Below are positions 1-9,631 of a stretch of DNA of 64,000 bases, piece after piece (the first letter of the stretch is position 1; the number at the start of each line of letters is the position of its first letter). The translations under genes and the position numbers were made by a program. The notes beneath the pieces are model-generated. The model had not been told where the DNA came from. It made no database searches and saw only the letters and a program-made list of their open reading frames with translations. The stretch comes from Flavobacterium buctense. GTDB lineage: Bacteria; Bacteroidota; Bacteroidia; Flavobacteriales; Flavobacteriaceae. The DNA lies in NCBI RefSeq assembly GCF_014486695.1, contig NZ_JACTAB010000001.1, positions 124,001 to 188,000 on the forward strand. Reading direction: 5' to 3'.

Positions 1-1176
1 GATTTTCTCCCAAAGTTCACGTGCTTTGACCGTTTTTCTTCCTTTTCCTTGTGCTTCGTAAGCAGTGTACATCGCTTCGAATTCGTCTCCGTAAACGTCG
101 CATAATCCCGGACATTCATTTGGACACATTAAGGTCCAATCCGCATTTTCTTCTACGCGTTTCATGAATAAGTCGGATGTCCACATGGCGAAAAACAAAT
201 CCCGTGCACGCATTTCTTCTTTTCCGGTGTTCTTTTTCAAATCGAGGAATTCGAAGATATCGGCATGCCAAGTTTCTAAATAAATGGCAAAACTTCCTTT
301 TCTTTTTCCGCCGCCTTGGTCAACGTAACGCGCGGTGTCATTGAATACACGTAACATTGGAACAATTCCGTTAGAAGTTCCGTTTGTGCCTCTGATGTAA
401 GAACCTGTGGCACGAACGTTGTGAATTGATAAACCGATTCCTCCGGCAGATTGCGAGATTTTCGCGGTGTTTTTTAACGTATCATAAATCCCGTCGATGC
501 TGTCATCTTTCATCGATAACAAGAAGCAAGACGACATTTGTGGTTTTGGCGTTCCTGCGTTGAATAATGTTGGCGTCGCGTGGGTAAAGAATTTTTTCGA
601 CATTAAGTCGTAAGTTTCGATTACCGATTCTAAGTCGTTTAAGTGAATTCCAACCGATACACGCATCAACATGTGTTGCGGACGTTCAACAATTTTTCCG
701 TTGATTTTTAGCAAATACGAACGCTCTAAGGTTTTGAAACCAAAGTAGTCGTAGTTGAAATCACGGTTGTATATGATGTGAGAGTTTAAAAACTCGGCAT
801 TTTCTTGAATAACTTGGTGAACCTCATCCGAAAGTAAAGGGGCTTGTTGGTTTGTTCTTGGATTAACGTAGTGGTACATTTCATTCATCGTTTCCGAGAA
901 TGATTTGTTGGTGTTTTTGTGTAAGTTGGAAATAGCAATACGAGCGGCTAATTGTGCATAATCCGGGTGTGTTACGGTCATGGATGCGGCTGTTTCCGCG
1001 GCTAAGTTGTCTAATTCAGAAGTGGTTACTCCGTCATACAAACCTTCGATAACTTTCATCGCTACTTTTACAGCGTCTACCAATTCATTTAAACCATAGC
1101 ATAGTTTTTTAATTCTATCTGTGATTTTGTCAAACATTACCGGTTCTTTGTGACCGTCTCTTTTTACTACGTACAT
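1..1176 (-). CDS. nrdA: Ribonucleoside-diphosphate reductase, alpha (large) subunit, partial
   Basis: Catalytic subunit of class Ia ribonucleotide reductase, which converts ribonucleoside diphosphates to deoxy forms using the radical made by NrdB. The 392 visible codons start at an ATG (1174-1176) and run off the left edge, so the C-terminal part is missing. Residues 1-90 form an ATP-cone (start MYVVKRDG, then a KITDRI helix), the allosteric activity site. The stretch PQMSSCFL near residue 215 carries one of the redox cysteines. The order nrdB then nrdA, with a 128-bp gap, is the reverse of the enterobacterial order; both are probably one transcript. Family assignment is firm; the catalytic cysteine loop lies outside the window. 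Confidence 0.96.
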   Translation of the reverse strand, partial: MYVVKRDGHKEPVMFDKITDRIKKLCYGLNELVDAVKVAMKVIEGLYDGVTTSELDNLAAETAASMTVTHPDYAQLAARIAISNLHKNTNKSFSETMNEMYHYVNPRTNQQAPLLSDEVHQVIQENAEFLNSHIIYNRDFNYDYFGFKTLERSYLLKINGKIVERPQHMLMRVSVGIHLNDLESVIETYDLMSKKFFTHATPTLFNAGTPKPQMSSCFLLSMKDDSIDGIYDTLKNTAKISQSAGGIGLSIHNVRATGSYIRGTNGTSNGIVPMLRVFNDTARYVDQGGGKRKGSFAIYLETWHADIFEFLDLKKNTGKEEMRARDLFFAMWTSDLFMKRVEENADWTLMCPNECPGLCDVYGDEFEAMYTAYEAQGKGRKTVKARELWEKI

Positions 1177-1304
1177 ACTTGTTTTGTTTTGTGAAATAGA
1201 AAATCCCTTCGCTACTTCGAGTTACTTGTTTTGTTTTTGTTAATCCCTTAACTTCCTATGAAACTTGCGTCTCAGAGAAAACTTCAAAAAAATTTGAACT
1301 ATTA

Positions 1305-2282
1305 TTAAAAATCGGCGTCGAAGCTGATTTTTTGATCTTCGGTATCTTTTGACATTACGCCGGCTTTTTGGTATTCGGCCACGCGTTTTTCAAAGAAATT
1401 GGTTTTTCCTTGTAACGAAATCATGTCCATGAAATCGAAAGGATTGTTAGAGTTGTAGACTCTTTTGCAGCCTAATTCCACCAATAATCTGTCGGCCACA
1501 AACTCTAGATATTGTGTCATTAAATTGGCATTCATCCCTATTAAACTTACCGGAAGTGATTCTGTAATAAACTCTCTTTCGATAGTCAAAGCATCGGTGA
1601 TGATTTCGGTGATTCTGGCTTTGGATACTTTATTTACTAAATGATGATTGTGTAAATGCACGGCGAAATCGCAGTGAACGCCTTCGTCACGAGAGATTAA
1701 TTCGTTGGAGAAAGTCAAGCCCGGCATTAAACCGCGTTTTTTTAACCAGAAAATCGAACAGAATGCCCCTGAAAAGAAAATGCCTTCTACGGCGGCAAAA
1801 GCAATTAATCTTTCGGCGAACGAATCAGAGCTAATCCATTTCATTGCCCAATCCGCTTTTTTCTTAACGGCCGGAAATACTTCAATGGCATTAAACAATT
1901 GGTTTTTTTCGGCTTCATCTTTTACATAAGTATCGATTAACAACGAATAGGTTTCGCTGTGAATGTTTTCCATCATGATTTGGAAACCGTAGAAAAACTT
2001 GGCTTCCGGGTATTGTACTTCGTTTACAAAGTTTTCGGCCAAATTCTCGTTTACGATTCCGTCAGAAGCCGCGAAGAAAGCCAAAATATGTTTGATGAAA
2101 TATTTTTCATCGTTACTCAGTTTATTATTCCAATCTGATAAATCTTGGTGTAAGTCGATTTCTTCGGCGGTCCAAAAACTAGCTTCCATTTTTTTGTACC
2201 AATCCCAAATGTCATGATGTTTGATTGGAAAAATCACGAAACGGTTTTTATTTTCTTGTAAAATTGGTTCGATAGCGGCCAT
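1305..2282 (-). CDS. nrdB: Ribonucleoside-diphosphate reductase, beta (small) subunit
   Basis: Radical-generating di-iron subunit of class Ia ribonucleotide reductase, 325 residues, complete. The iron and radical ligands can be read directly: Asp in AASDG, then MENIHSETY with Glu, His (+3) and Tyr (+7) in the spacing of E. coli E115/H118/Y122, then FAAVEG and RDEGVHCDF for the second Glu and Glu/His pair. The radical tyrosine is retained, so this is a normal tyrosyl-radical enzyme, not a radical-free variant. It is the first gene of an nrdB-nrdA unit. A possible minus-strand -7 box (TAAGTTTG) lies at 2370-2377, about 90 nt upstream of the ATG. Confidence 0.97.
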   Translation of the reverse strand: MAAIEPILQENKNRFVIFPIKHHDIWDWYKKMEASFWTAEEIDLHQDLSDWNNKLSNDEKYFIKHILAFFAASDGIVNENLAENFVNEVQYPEAKFFYGFQIMMENIHSETYSLLIDTYVKDEAEKNQLFNAIEVFPAVKKKADWAMKWISSDSFAERLIAFAAVEGIFFSGAFCSIFWLKKRGLMPGLTFSNELISRDEGVHCDFAVHLHNHHLVNKVSKARITEIITDALTIEREFITESLPVSLIGMNANLMTQYLEFVADRLLVELGCKRVYNSNNPFDFMDMISLQGKTNFFEKRVAEYQKAGVMSKDTEDQKISFDADF

Positions 2283-2627
2283 TTTGAAATTATTATTAAG
2301 ATTATTTGACGAGATTTTATCTAAATCTGTCTGTTACAAAGATTGTCAAACGAAACGTAAAATGAAAGTCAAACTTATTCACAATCGGGTCTAGTTTTTA
2401 ACAAATCAACGGTTTGTTTAATCTTTTTAGATAATTATTAACTTGTTGATTTTCAATTATTTAATTTTTTAAAAAACTTGAAAAAGCCCTAAAACAAAGG
2501 AAGTTAAGAATTTACTGATGGGTTGATTTTAACATTTCATCATCTTCTGAATGCCTTTTTTTGGGGCTAAAAAAAGAGCGGTTTTTCGCTTGAAAAAACC
2601 GCTCTTTGAAAAGTGTACATTTATTTC
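2283..2627. other. Non-coding gap upstream of nrdB
   Basis: This 345-bp AT-rich gap holds no credible gene. It contains the terminator at 2573-2607. Near nrdB there is a possible minus-strand -7 box at 2370-2377, overlapped by TTATTCACA at 2375-2383, which matches the DnaA-box pattern TTATNCACA. Two short dyads are also present: aacaaa/tttgtt at 2400-2405 and 2413-2418, and aaatcaac/gttgattt at 2403-2410 and 2445-2452. No function is shown for any of these. Confidence 0.5.
2573..2607 (-). terminator. Intrinsic terminator after the basic-adaptor gene
   Basis: A perfect 14-bp inverted repeat (arms 2573-2586 and 2594-2607, core agagcgg/ccgctct) with a 7-nt loop. On the minus strand it is followed by a short T run from the A tract at 2571-2575. 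It lies 20 bp beyond the stop of the minus-strand gene ending at 2628. Confidence 0.85.
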
Positions 2628-3134
2628 TTATTTATCATCCGAAATATAGGTTTTATTACCATTAGAGTTGATATAGTATTTCCCTCCTCTTGGCCCGGTA
2701 TACACTTTTTTACCTTTATAACTTCCGGTTACCTTGTCTTTGTTATTTTTAGGTGCTTTTTCTTTGGATACCCTTTCTTTAACTTCTTTTTTGGCTTTGG
2801 CCTCTGATTTATTAGCGGCTGCTTTGGATTTTCCGGCGGCTGATTTTGCTTGTCCTGTAGCAGAGGCATTATTAGTTTTGGGTTTATATCGCTTGTCCGG
2901 AGTACCATCTTTTTTTAGTGGTGCTTTTGTTGTAGTTTTAAAACGTTTGTCCGGTGTGCCGTCTTTTTTCAAACGCGACTTGGCTTCTTTTGCAGCTTTG
3001 TCTTTTGCAGCTTTGTCTTTCAACGTCTTTTCTGAAGTTGCCTTTGCCGACTTGATCTGATCTCCAAGCTTTTCTTGAGCATTACTATTGACTACAAAAG
3101 CAAAAAGAAAACAAATTAAAAATAGTTTTTTCAT
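2628..3134 (-). CDS. Secreted Lys/Ala-rich protein with PBCV-type basic adaptor domain
   Basis: A 168-residue exported protein. I start it at the ATG at 3132-3134 because this gives a clean signal peptide (MKKLFLICFLFAFVV...NAQ); the in-frame extension upstream only adds a second hydrophobic stretch. The mature part is very basic and Ala/Lys-rich, with two near-identical copies of LKKDGTPDKR (F/Y) K about 20 residues apart. The C-terminus has GPRGGKYYINSNGNKTYI, which matches what I recall of the PBCV-specific basic adaptor domain, first defined in chlorella-virus proteins. The biochemical role is unknown; binding to an anionic surface polymer is a guess. It is monocistronic between two terminators or gaps. 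Confidence 0.75.
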   Translation of the reverse strand: MKKLFLICFLFAFVVNSNAQEKLGDQIKSAKATSEKTLKDKAAKDKAAKEAKSRLKKDGTPDKRFKTTTKAPLKKDGTPDKRYKPKTNNASATGQAKSAAGKSKAAANKSEAKAKKEVKERVSKEKAPKNNKDKVTGSYKGKKVYTGPRGGKYYINSNGNKTYISDDK

Positions 3135-3201
3135 GGTGATTAATTTAAATTTTAGGTTGATTAAAAGTAAGAAAAAAATAAACACAAAAAATGATATTAC
3201 A

Positions 3202-6200
3202 TTAAAAATATGCTCTTAATTGAACATTTCCGGTATGAATGGTTTTACTGGTTTCTGTTTTTCTACCTTGGTAGTTGATGTTAATGTCTAGAAACTGGGT
3301 TAGGTTTTTTTGCAACAGCAATCGCCAAGTGAGGTTTTTTCCGGGCTGTAATCCTTCCAACATTTGAAAAGCTACCGGCAACAAGGCATCGCCTTCAAAT
3401 TGGTTATTGTACAAGGAGAATTCACCATTCATAGTAATCTTCTTATCATTGGCATAAGAAAACGACGTGCCAAAACGACTTTGTTTCAGTTGCTCTCCGT
3501 TGCCAATTTGATTTTCTTTATTTTGGTATTCGAAGAAAAGATCCCAACTCGCATTTTTGTTAAACAAATAAGAGATTTTTGGGTTGAATTGGTACGCTTT
3601 GATTTCAAAATTTTTGCTTTCATAATTCTCTGAGAACAGCGAAGTCTTGGTGATTTTTGTTCCTAAATTTAACAACCATGTTTTTTGAAACAAATGGGTA
3701 TACTGCCATTGATGTGATTTATTTTCGCTTTCCTGAGAACCTACAGAAAGTAGCGTTTGGAGCTCGTTTTGAGTAAATGTATAAGTAGTTGAATGCTTTT
3801 GTTTGCCTCGATTGTAAAACAAACTGTTGCGAAAACTGGTATTCAATCCCAACAAATTATCATCATCTCTTGAAAACGGATTTAAATCAAAATTGTCTCC
3901 GTTTCGTCGAATTTTACGCTCAATTAAAAAAGACGTTTGATTATAGAAATGCGAGAGCACTTTTTTGAACCCTTTAGCATTTTGCCATTGCACCGGATTT
4001 AAAGTCAGTGATTGGGAAAATTTATTTTGGTGTGTTTTAACAAAAATCTGATTGGGTAAAAAGAGGCGAACATACCGCGCTTGATCGGGAAAGGGTGCGA
4101 TTTCAAATTCTTGTAACTCTTGAATTCCGTTGTTGTTGTAGTCAATCCAAGTGTAAACTCCTTGCCCGGGTTCGACTTCTAAATAAGTGAATTCCTGTTG
4201 GGCAATCGTTCCCGAAGTAGTTTCATAAGCGGTAGTGACTTGCGCAAATTGCTTAAAAAACTGATCGTTATACAACAATCTCGAATTTAAGGAAGGTTCG
4301 TTTCCACGAGTCGCCTCTTCAAATTTGAGATTTCTGTAGTTTACAAATAAAGCCAAATTAGTTTTATCGGTTTGGATTAACTTTGATTTCAAATAATACG
4401 ATTGTGAAGTATTTACCCTTTTCAAAAAACCGTTCTGCAAACTGTCGTTTATACGATGCAGATAACCCAATTCGACAAATACTTTGGTACTGTCACCTCG
4501 ACCAACAAAAGCACCATATTCGGTAAATCTTTGGCTCAAAGCTGACAATTGATTTGTTGTGACCAATCTTTCTTTGTTGTCTTCCAATCGTAAACTGCCA
4601 CCAACCCAATTCTTTTTAAAGTGATATCTAGCTTGAGATTGGTTCCGAATAAAAGTCGATTTGGCATAATCACCATCACTATTTAAAACGCTGGTATTTT
4701 GTTGTAAACTCCAATCTTTGAGCTTGAAAAATCCATTAACCAAATGACGGTTTCCGGTAAAGCTTTGGGAGAAATCCAATTTTTCAAATTGATATGTGAG
4801 TTTCCCTTTTTCGGGTAAAGCAAAATCTAATCCATTAACCAACAAACTTTGATTACCCGAGAAAGTGGTCAAATTCCAATCGCGGTTGAATTCAATATTG
4901 AACAAACGCTCAATCGTTCTAAAATCTTCTTGAACAAACTGATAACTTCCAAAAGCATCGATTTGCCATTTTTTGGAAAACAACCTTTGCTTGAAATTCA
5001 GTTTTCCGGCTACTCCTTTATTATTATTGTCATTAATAGGAGAAAACAGGTTTTGGTCATTGTTGCTTAACCCAATTTCAAAATCAACCAAAGTCTTTTC
5101 ATTAGGATTATACTTTCCTAAAACGGTTGCAATTTGGATTTTGGTTGGCGCTACCAATCGGGTAATCGGTTCATAATTTCCTTGTGGGATTCCGGCAATT
5201 GGCAAAACATATTGGTAAATTTTACCTATCGCACCGGTATTGGTTAAAATATAATTTCCGAGATTATTACCGACTAAAGTAAACCTCACATTGTACAATT
5301 CGTCTTCAGGATTATTGGAATATTCAAAGACTTCGACGGCATTAACAAAGACTTTTTTGTATAAAATTTTATTTTCAGAAAAGGTGTCCAAATACGCTGA
5401 TGGTGCATTCATCAAGTTAACATCATCTCCGGCATCCGCTAAAATAGCGACTTGTTCAGGGGACAAACTTTGTTGCAAGGGTTGATTTTTAACATCGTTT
5501 TCAGAGTACAAATAACCACCTAAACTCCAATTTTTCGAAGTATAATTAGCTCCGCCATAAGTCACAAATCGGGTGTAACTTCTATCCGAATATTGGTATT
5601 CAATTACGATTCTCATTTCGGAAGTGATAGGAAACAGTGACGTAAACGTAATTTCTCCGGCATTGTAATCGATAATATAATCGTTATTTTCTCCGCGTTT
5701 TTTCAGAATTCCGTTGACATAAACGCGTTCCGAACCAGAAATCACCAGCACATACAATTCGCCATTATTGCCTCTCAATTTATACGGCCCTTGATTGCCT
5801 TCTTGACCGGTAAACGAACTTTTAGCATATTGTCCGCGAACCAAAGCCGCTGAAGCAAAGATTTCGGTTTTGTTTTCTTCTCCGCCAAATGTGAATCTCG
5901 TAGACAATCCTTGCACTTTTTTATTGAAATTCAGAAACCGCGATTGGCGGTTTTCGAGAAATAAATCGCCGGCGCGGATGTTCCATTTGTCGGTGAACAA
6001 TTCGATGAAAATTTGGTCAAACTCGTCCAATCTTTGGGAGTAACCATTGTCCTGTAAAGGAATATTAGAATCCTGAATCGAAGCGCGAAGCGAGACTTTG
6101 TCAGAGATTTTTCCGGTAATTTGCAAATCGAGATTAGACGTCACCGAAGCGTTTTGATTGTTCCCAATCGTCACGCCACGAGTAATACTTCCGGAAGTAT

Positions 6201-6600
6201 TCAAACCCTCAAACGGGACAAACTTTTTAACCGAACGATTGACTTGATAAAGATTTCCGGCCTCATTCGGCACTACTTTGTCTTGGTCGTAAATACTGTA
6301 AGTCTTTGTTAAATGTTCGGGGAATTTAAAATACCGAATGGTCAAACTGTCTGCAGCCGTAAAGCCATTTTTGAAAAATAATTTTCCGGATTTGAAATCG
6401 ACTTTGTAGAAAGTAGTGTCGATTTCTTTGCCTTCACGATTCAGCAGTTTAAAGAAACTCGGACTGATGCTTACTTTTTCAATGGCGATGGTATCTTTGG
6501 AAACGGCTACTTTTTTGGTTTGGTACAACGATTTGATTTCCTGAGCCGAAAGACCGGAAAAACCAAGTAGTACCAATAATAGCAGTAGTTTCTTTAGCAT
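3202..6600 (-). CDS. Large outer-membrane beta-barrel protein, function unknown
   Basis: A 1132-residue exported protein with a clear signal peptide (MLKKLLLLLVLLGFSGLSAQ). The sequence has alternating aromatic/polar strands typical of an outer-membrane barrel and ends in ...RAYF, the C-terminal Phe seen in many proteins assembled by the BAM complex. The first 150 residues look like a small soluble beta domain. Residues from about 150 (RGVTIGNNQNASV) to 220 resemble the start of a porin-like barrel with Asp/Asn turns. I see no TonB box, plug or T9SS sorting domain. I do not recognise a named family. It is downstream of the aspartate kinase operon but separated from it by a terminator at 6634-6675, so it has its own promoter. 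Confidence 0.8.
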   Translation of the reverse strand: MLKKLLLLLVLLGFSGLSAQEIKSLYQTKKVAVSKDTIAIEKVSISPSFFKLLNREGKEIDTTFYKVDFKSGKLFFKNGFTAADSLTIRYFKFPEHLTKTYSIYDQDKVVPNEAGNLYQVNRSVKKFVPFEGLNTSGSITRGVTIGNNQNASVTSNLDLQITGKISDKVSLRASIQDSNIPLQDNGYSQRLDEFDQIFIELFTDKWNIRAGDLFLENRQSRFLNFNKKVQGLSTRFTFGGEENKTEIFASAALVRGQYAKSSFTGQEGNQGPYKLRGNNGELYVLVISGSERVYVNGILKKRGENNDYIIDYNAGEITFTSLFPITSEMRIVIEYQYSDRSYTRFVTYGGANYTSKNWSLGGYLYSENDVKNQPLQQSLSPEQVAILADAGDDVNLMNAPSAYLDTFSENKILYKKVFVNAVEVFEYSNNPEDELYNVRFTLVGNNLGNYILTNTGAIGKIYQYVLPIAGIPQGNYEPITRLVAPTKIQIATVLGKYNPNEKTLVDFEIGLSNNDQNLFSPINDNNNKGVAGKLNFKQRLFSKKWQIDAFGSYQFVQEDFRTIERLFNIEFNRDWNLTTFSGNQSLLVNGLDFALPEKGKLTYQFEKLDFSQSFTGNRHLVNGFFKLKDWSLQQNTSVLNSDGDYAKSTFIRNQSQARYHFKKNWVGGSLRLEDNKERLVTTNQLSALSQRFTEYGAFVGRGDSTKVFVELGYLHRINDSLQNGFLKRVNTSQSYYLKSKLIQTDKTNLALFVNYRNLKFEEATRGNEPSLNSRLLYNDQFFKQFAQVTTAYETTSGTIAQQEFTYLEVEPGQGVYTWIDYNNNGIQELQEFEIAPFPDQARYVRLFLPNQIFVKTHQNKFSQSLTLNPVQWQNAKGFKKVLSHFYNQTSFLIERKIRRNGDNFDLNPFSRDDDNLLGLNTSFRNSLFYNRGKQKHSTTYTFTQNELQTLLSVGSQESENKSHQWQYTHLFQKTWLLNLGTKITKTSLFSENYESKNFEIKAYQFNPKISYLFNKNASWDLFFEYQNKENQIGNGEQLKQSRFGTSFSYANDKKITMNGEFSLYNNQFEGDALLPVAFQMLEGLQPGKNLTWRLLLQKNLTQFLDININYQGRKTETSKTIHTGNVQLRAYF

Positions 6601-6633
6601 ACGATTATAACGTAAAAATAGGCGATTTAATAT

Positions 6634-6675
6634 AAAAAAACCGCGAACACTTTATATTTTCAGCATTCGCGGTTT
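6634..6675 (-). terminator. Intrinsic terminator after aspartate kinase
   Basis: Inverted repeat aaaccgcgaa/ttcgcggttt (6638-6647 and 6666-6675) with an 18-nt loop. On the minus strand it is followed by a T run, complementary to the A tract at 6634-6640. It ends the acetyltransferase-aspartate kinase transcript. Confidence 0.75.
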
Positions 6676-6696
6676 ACTTGTTTATTCTTTCTTTGC

Positions 6697-7950
6697 TTAT
6701 TCCTTAGTCACCACTTGCATGGTTTCTCTCGAAATTTGTTTTAGTAAAACCGTTTTACCTTTTTCTACCATCTCGGCAGCCTCTTTATTAAAGTGACGAA
6801 TCGTATATAAAGACACGTTTTCGTTGTAGGCTACTTTGAATTTTTTGGATAAAATGGCTTTCAATTCATTGAAGTTGCCAAATTTATCTTCCACACTTAC
6901 CGAAAAACTAATCGCCGAGTTTTGTATCAAACTCACCTTCATTTTGTATTGGTGGAATAAAGCAAATATTTCGCTGATGTTTTCTTCCATAATAAAAGAG
7001 AAATCGATAGACGATAATGAAATCAATAATTGGTCTCTTTTGACAATATAACAAGGCGTTTGCGGCTCTAAATCTTTCCCTTTGGAAACGCTGGTTCCCG
7101 GCAATAGCGGATTGATAAATGATTTTACATGCAACGGAATTTCTTTTTTCTGAAGCGGTTGTAGCGTTTTCGGGTGTATAACTGTTGCACCGTAAAATGC
7201 TAACTCAATGGCTTCACGATAAGAAATTTGGTTTAACAAAATCGCATTTTCAAAGTATCTCGGATCGGCATTCATCACACCCGGAACGTCTTTCCAAATC
7301 GTAACACTTTCGGCATTTAAGCAATACGCAAAAATCGCAGCGGTATAATCGGAACCTTCTCGGCCTAAAGTCGTGGTGAAATTATTTTCATCTGAACCTA
7401 AAAATCCTTGCGTGATATTCAACGCTTTTTTCTTAACGCCTTTTGAAATAAACTGTTGGGTTTTTTCCCAATCGACATTGGCATCACGGTAAGTATTGTC
7501 GGTTTTGATAAAGTTTCTAACGTCAATCCAGTTGTTTTTCAAGCCGGCTTGCGCAAAATAATGACTTACAATCGTAGTCGAAAGAATCTCACCGTAACTT
7601 ACGACTTGATCATAGACAAAGTTGTAATTCGGTGATTTATTGCTTCGGATAAAATACTCTAAATCGGCGAAATGACTGTTCACCGCAAAATACACATCGT
7701 GTTCTTCATCTTCGAATAAATCCATCAAAATTTGGTAGTGGTACTTCTTGACTTCTTGTAGCGAAGAATGCAATTCATTCGACTTCTCGAAGTAATTCTT
7801 GATGACTACTTCTAAAGCATTAGTGGTCTTTCCCATCGCGGAAATTACCAAAAGTGTGTCTTCATGACCTACTTTTTCTAATACACTAAATACGTTTTTA
7901 ATACCTTCAGCATCTTTAACGGATGCTCCCCCAAATTTGAAAATTCTCAT
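6697..7950 (-). CDS. lysC: Aspartate kinase
   Basis: Catalyses ATP-dependent phosphorylation of aspartate, the first step to lysine, threonine, methionine and diaminopimelate. It has 417 residues, with the amino-acid-kinase signature KFGGAS at residues 5-10, a Gly/Ser-rich nucleotide loop (TLGREGSDYTA near 195-205) and IWKDVPGVMNADPR near 217-230. The C-terminal 120 residues look like ACT-type regulatory domains. It is monofunctional, with no homoserine dehydrogenase fused. Its start ATG overlaps the stop of the upstream acetyltransferase by one base (TAATG), which suggests translational coupling. The next enzyme of the pathway, Asd, is at 26440. Confidence 0.94.
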   Translation of the reverse strand: MRIFKFGGASVKDAEGIKNVFSVLEKVGHEDTLLVISAMGKTTNALEVVIKNYFEKSNELHSSLQEVKKYHYQILMDLFEDEEHDVYFAVNSHFADLEYFIRSNKSPNYNFVYDQVVSYGEILSTTIVSHYFAQAGLKNNWIDVRNFIKTDNTYRDANVDWEKTQQFISKGVKKKALNITQGFLGSDENNFTTTLGREGSDYTAAIFAYCLNAESVTIWKDVPGVMNADPRYFENAILLNQISYREAIELAFYGATVIHPKTLQPLQKKEIPLHVKSFINPLLPGTSVSKGKDLEPQTPCYIVKRDQLLISLSSIDFSFIMEENISEIFALFHQYKMKVSLIQNSAISFSVSVEDKFGNFNELKAILSKKFKVAYNENVSLYTIRHFNKEAAEMVEKGKTVLLKQISRETMQVVTKE

Positions 7951-8423
7951 TATAAATTAGTTAAATATTCATTTATTCCTTGTTCGTCCATTTGAACAAC
8001 GTCCCAATCTTCTAAGACTTTCGCCCCCGATTTTTTATAAAATTCTACTGCCGGTGTGTTCCAGTCTAAGACATTCCATTCGATTCTTCGAACGTTATCT
8101 GCTTTGCCTTGTTCCATGATTTTGGTGTACAAGGCGGAGCCCAAACCGGTACCGCGCATTTTTTCTTTGACTATTAAATCCTCCAAATGAATGGTTCTTC
8201 CCTTCCAAGTCGAATAGCGGTAATAATACAACGCCATTCCAACAATCTCGCCTTCAACCTCAGCTACAAAAGTGTAAAACAACGGATTTTCTCCAAAACC
8301 ATCTCGCTCTAAATCGGCTAGGGTTACTACAACCGCATCGGGTTCTTTTTCAAAAACAGCCAGTTCTCGGATTAAATCCAGTACGGCTTGCATGTCGGCT
8401 CTAGTTCCTTTTCGGATGTTCAT
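7950..8423 (-). CDS. GNAT-family N-acetyltransferase
   Basis: A 157-residue acetyltransferase of the GNAT fold. I use the ATG at 8421-8423; the longer frame would begin with TTG only three codons earlier. The acetyl-CoA loop RGTGLG is at about residues 90-95, followed by SALYTKIM. The later EWNVLDWNTPAVEFYKKSGA segment is typical of the spermine/spermidine and diamine acetyltransferase-like branch, but the substrate cannot be read from sequence. It is first in a two-gene unit with aspartate kinase. A minus-strand -7 box (TATTTTTG) lies at 8441-8448, giving a leader of about ten bases. Confidence 0.9.
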   Translation of the reverse strand: MNIRKGTRADMQAVLDLIRELAVFEKEPDAVVVTLADLERDGFGENPLFYTFVAEVEGEIVGMALYYYRYSTWKGRTIHLEDLIVKEKMRGTGLGSALYTKIMEQGKADNVRRIEWNVLDWNTPAVEFYKKSGAKVLEDWDVVQMDEQGINEYLTNL

Positions 8424-8530
8424 TTGGTACAAATTTTTTGCAAAAATACAATTTATAATTTCTTTGCGAAATACATTTTTTCTTTGGCAAATTTAGCGAT
8501 ATTTGCAGCCACAACTACAACGATTTCGTA

Positions 8531-9538
8531 ATGGAAGAACGCAACAAAACCTTAGGTGAATTTATCATCGAAAAACAAGAAGAATTTAAGTATTCCTCCG
8601 GAGAATTATCCCGTATCATCAACTCCATCCGATTGGCCGCCAAAGTGGTGAATTACAAAGTAAACAAAGCCGGTTTGGTCGATATCGTTGGTGCGGCCGG
8701 AGACCAAAATATTCAAGGCGAAGACCAACAAAAATTGGATGTTTATGCCAATGATGTTTTTATCCAAACGCTAATCAACCGCGAAATTGTTTGCGGTATT
8801 GCTTCTGAAGAGAATGATGATTTCATTACAGTTGCCGGTTCCGATAAAACACACAGCAATAAATATGTTGTTTTAATGGATCCTTTGGACGGTTCATCCA
8901 ATATTGATGTAAATGTTTCTGTGGGAACTATTTTTTCCGTTTACCGCAGGGTAACTCCGGTTGGAACTCCGGTTACTTCGGCCGATTTTTTACAACCCGG
9001 AACGCAACAAGTTGCTGCCGGATATGTGATTTACGGAACGTCAACCATGTTAGTTTACACGACAGGTCACGGCGTTAACGGATTTACTTTAAACCCGGCT
9101 ATTGGAACCTTTTATTTGTCGCATCCGAATATGCAGTTTTCGAAAGACGGCAATATCTATTCCATCAACGAAGGCAATTATGTGCATTTCCCGCAAGGCG
9201 TAAAAGATTATTTAAAATATTGTCAGCTCGAAGAAGGTGACCGACCTTATACTTCGCGTTACATTGGAAGTTTGGTTTCTGACATTCACAGAAACATGAT
9301 TAAAGGCGGCATTTATATTTATCCGACTAGTTCGAAATCGCCTAACGGAAAACTGCGTTTGCTTTACGAATGCAACCCAATGGCATTCATCACTGAACAA
9401 GCCGGCGGAAAAGCCTCCGATGGTTTTGGAAGAATCATGGAAATCAGCCCGACAGAATTACACCAACGCGTGCCTTTCTTCTGCGGAAGTTATAATATGG
9501 TAGAAAAGGCTGAGGAGTTTATGGCGAAATATGTTTAA
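8531..9538 (+). CDS. fbp: Fructose-1,6-bisphosphatase, class I
   Basis: Hydrolyses fructose-1,6-bisphosphate to fructose-6-phosphate in gluconeogenesis. It is 335 residues, the normal length for class I enzymes. The metal-binding motif [12 protein letters not shown] is at about residues 117-128, preceded by SEEND (metal Glu). The late segment GGKASDG and the substrate region [12 protein letters not shown] are also in place. It is transcribed alone, with a strong terminator after the stop, and is convergent with the TerB-like gene. Confidence 0.97.
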   Translation: MEERNKTLGEFIIEKQEEFKYSSGELSRIINSIRLAAKVVNYKVNKAGLVDIVGAAGDQNIQGEDQQKLDVYANDVFIQTLINREIVCGIASEENDDFITVAGSDKTHSNKYVVLMDPLDGSSNIDVNVSVGTIFSVYRRVTPVGTPVTSADFLQPGTQQVAAGYVIYGTSTMLVYTTGHGVNGFTLNPAIGTFYLSHPNMQFSKDGNIYSINEGNYVHFPQGVKDYLKYCQLEEGDRPYTSRYIGSLVSDIHRNMIKGGIYIYPTSSKSPNGKLRLLYECNPMAFITEQAGGKASDGFGRIMEISPTELHQRVPFFCGSYNMVEKAEEFMAKYV

Positions 9539-9544
9539 GTAGCT

Positions 9545-9572
9545 GAGTGACTGTGTGACTGAGTGACTGAGT
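9545..9572. repeat. 8-bp tandem repeat after fbp
   Basis: About three and a half copies of an octamer close to GAGTGACT (9545-9552, 9553-9560 with one change, 9561-9568, then GAGT). It lies just past the fbp stop and before the terminator, so any copy-number change would only affect the 3' untranslated region. Confidence 0.8.
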
Positions 9573-9615
9573 AAAAATAAGAAGCCTGAATCAATGATTC
9601 AGGCTTCTTATTTTT
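9573..9615. terminator. Bidirectional terminator between fbp and the TerB-like gene
   Basis: A perfect 21-bp inverted repeat (9573-9593 and 9595-9615) with core aagaagcctgaa/ttcaggcttctt, flanked by A and T runs. It can serve fbp on the plus strand and the convergent gene on the minus strand. Confidence 0.92.
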
Positions 9616-9631
9616 GTATTTTGATAAATTA

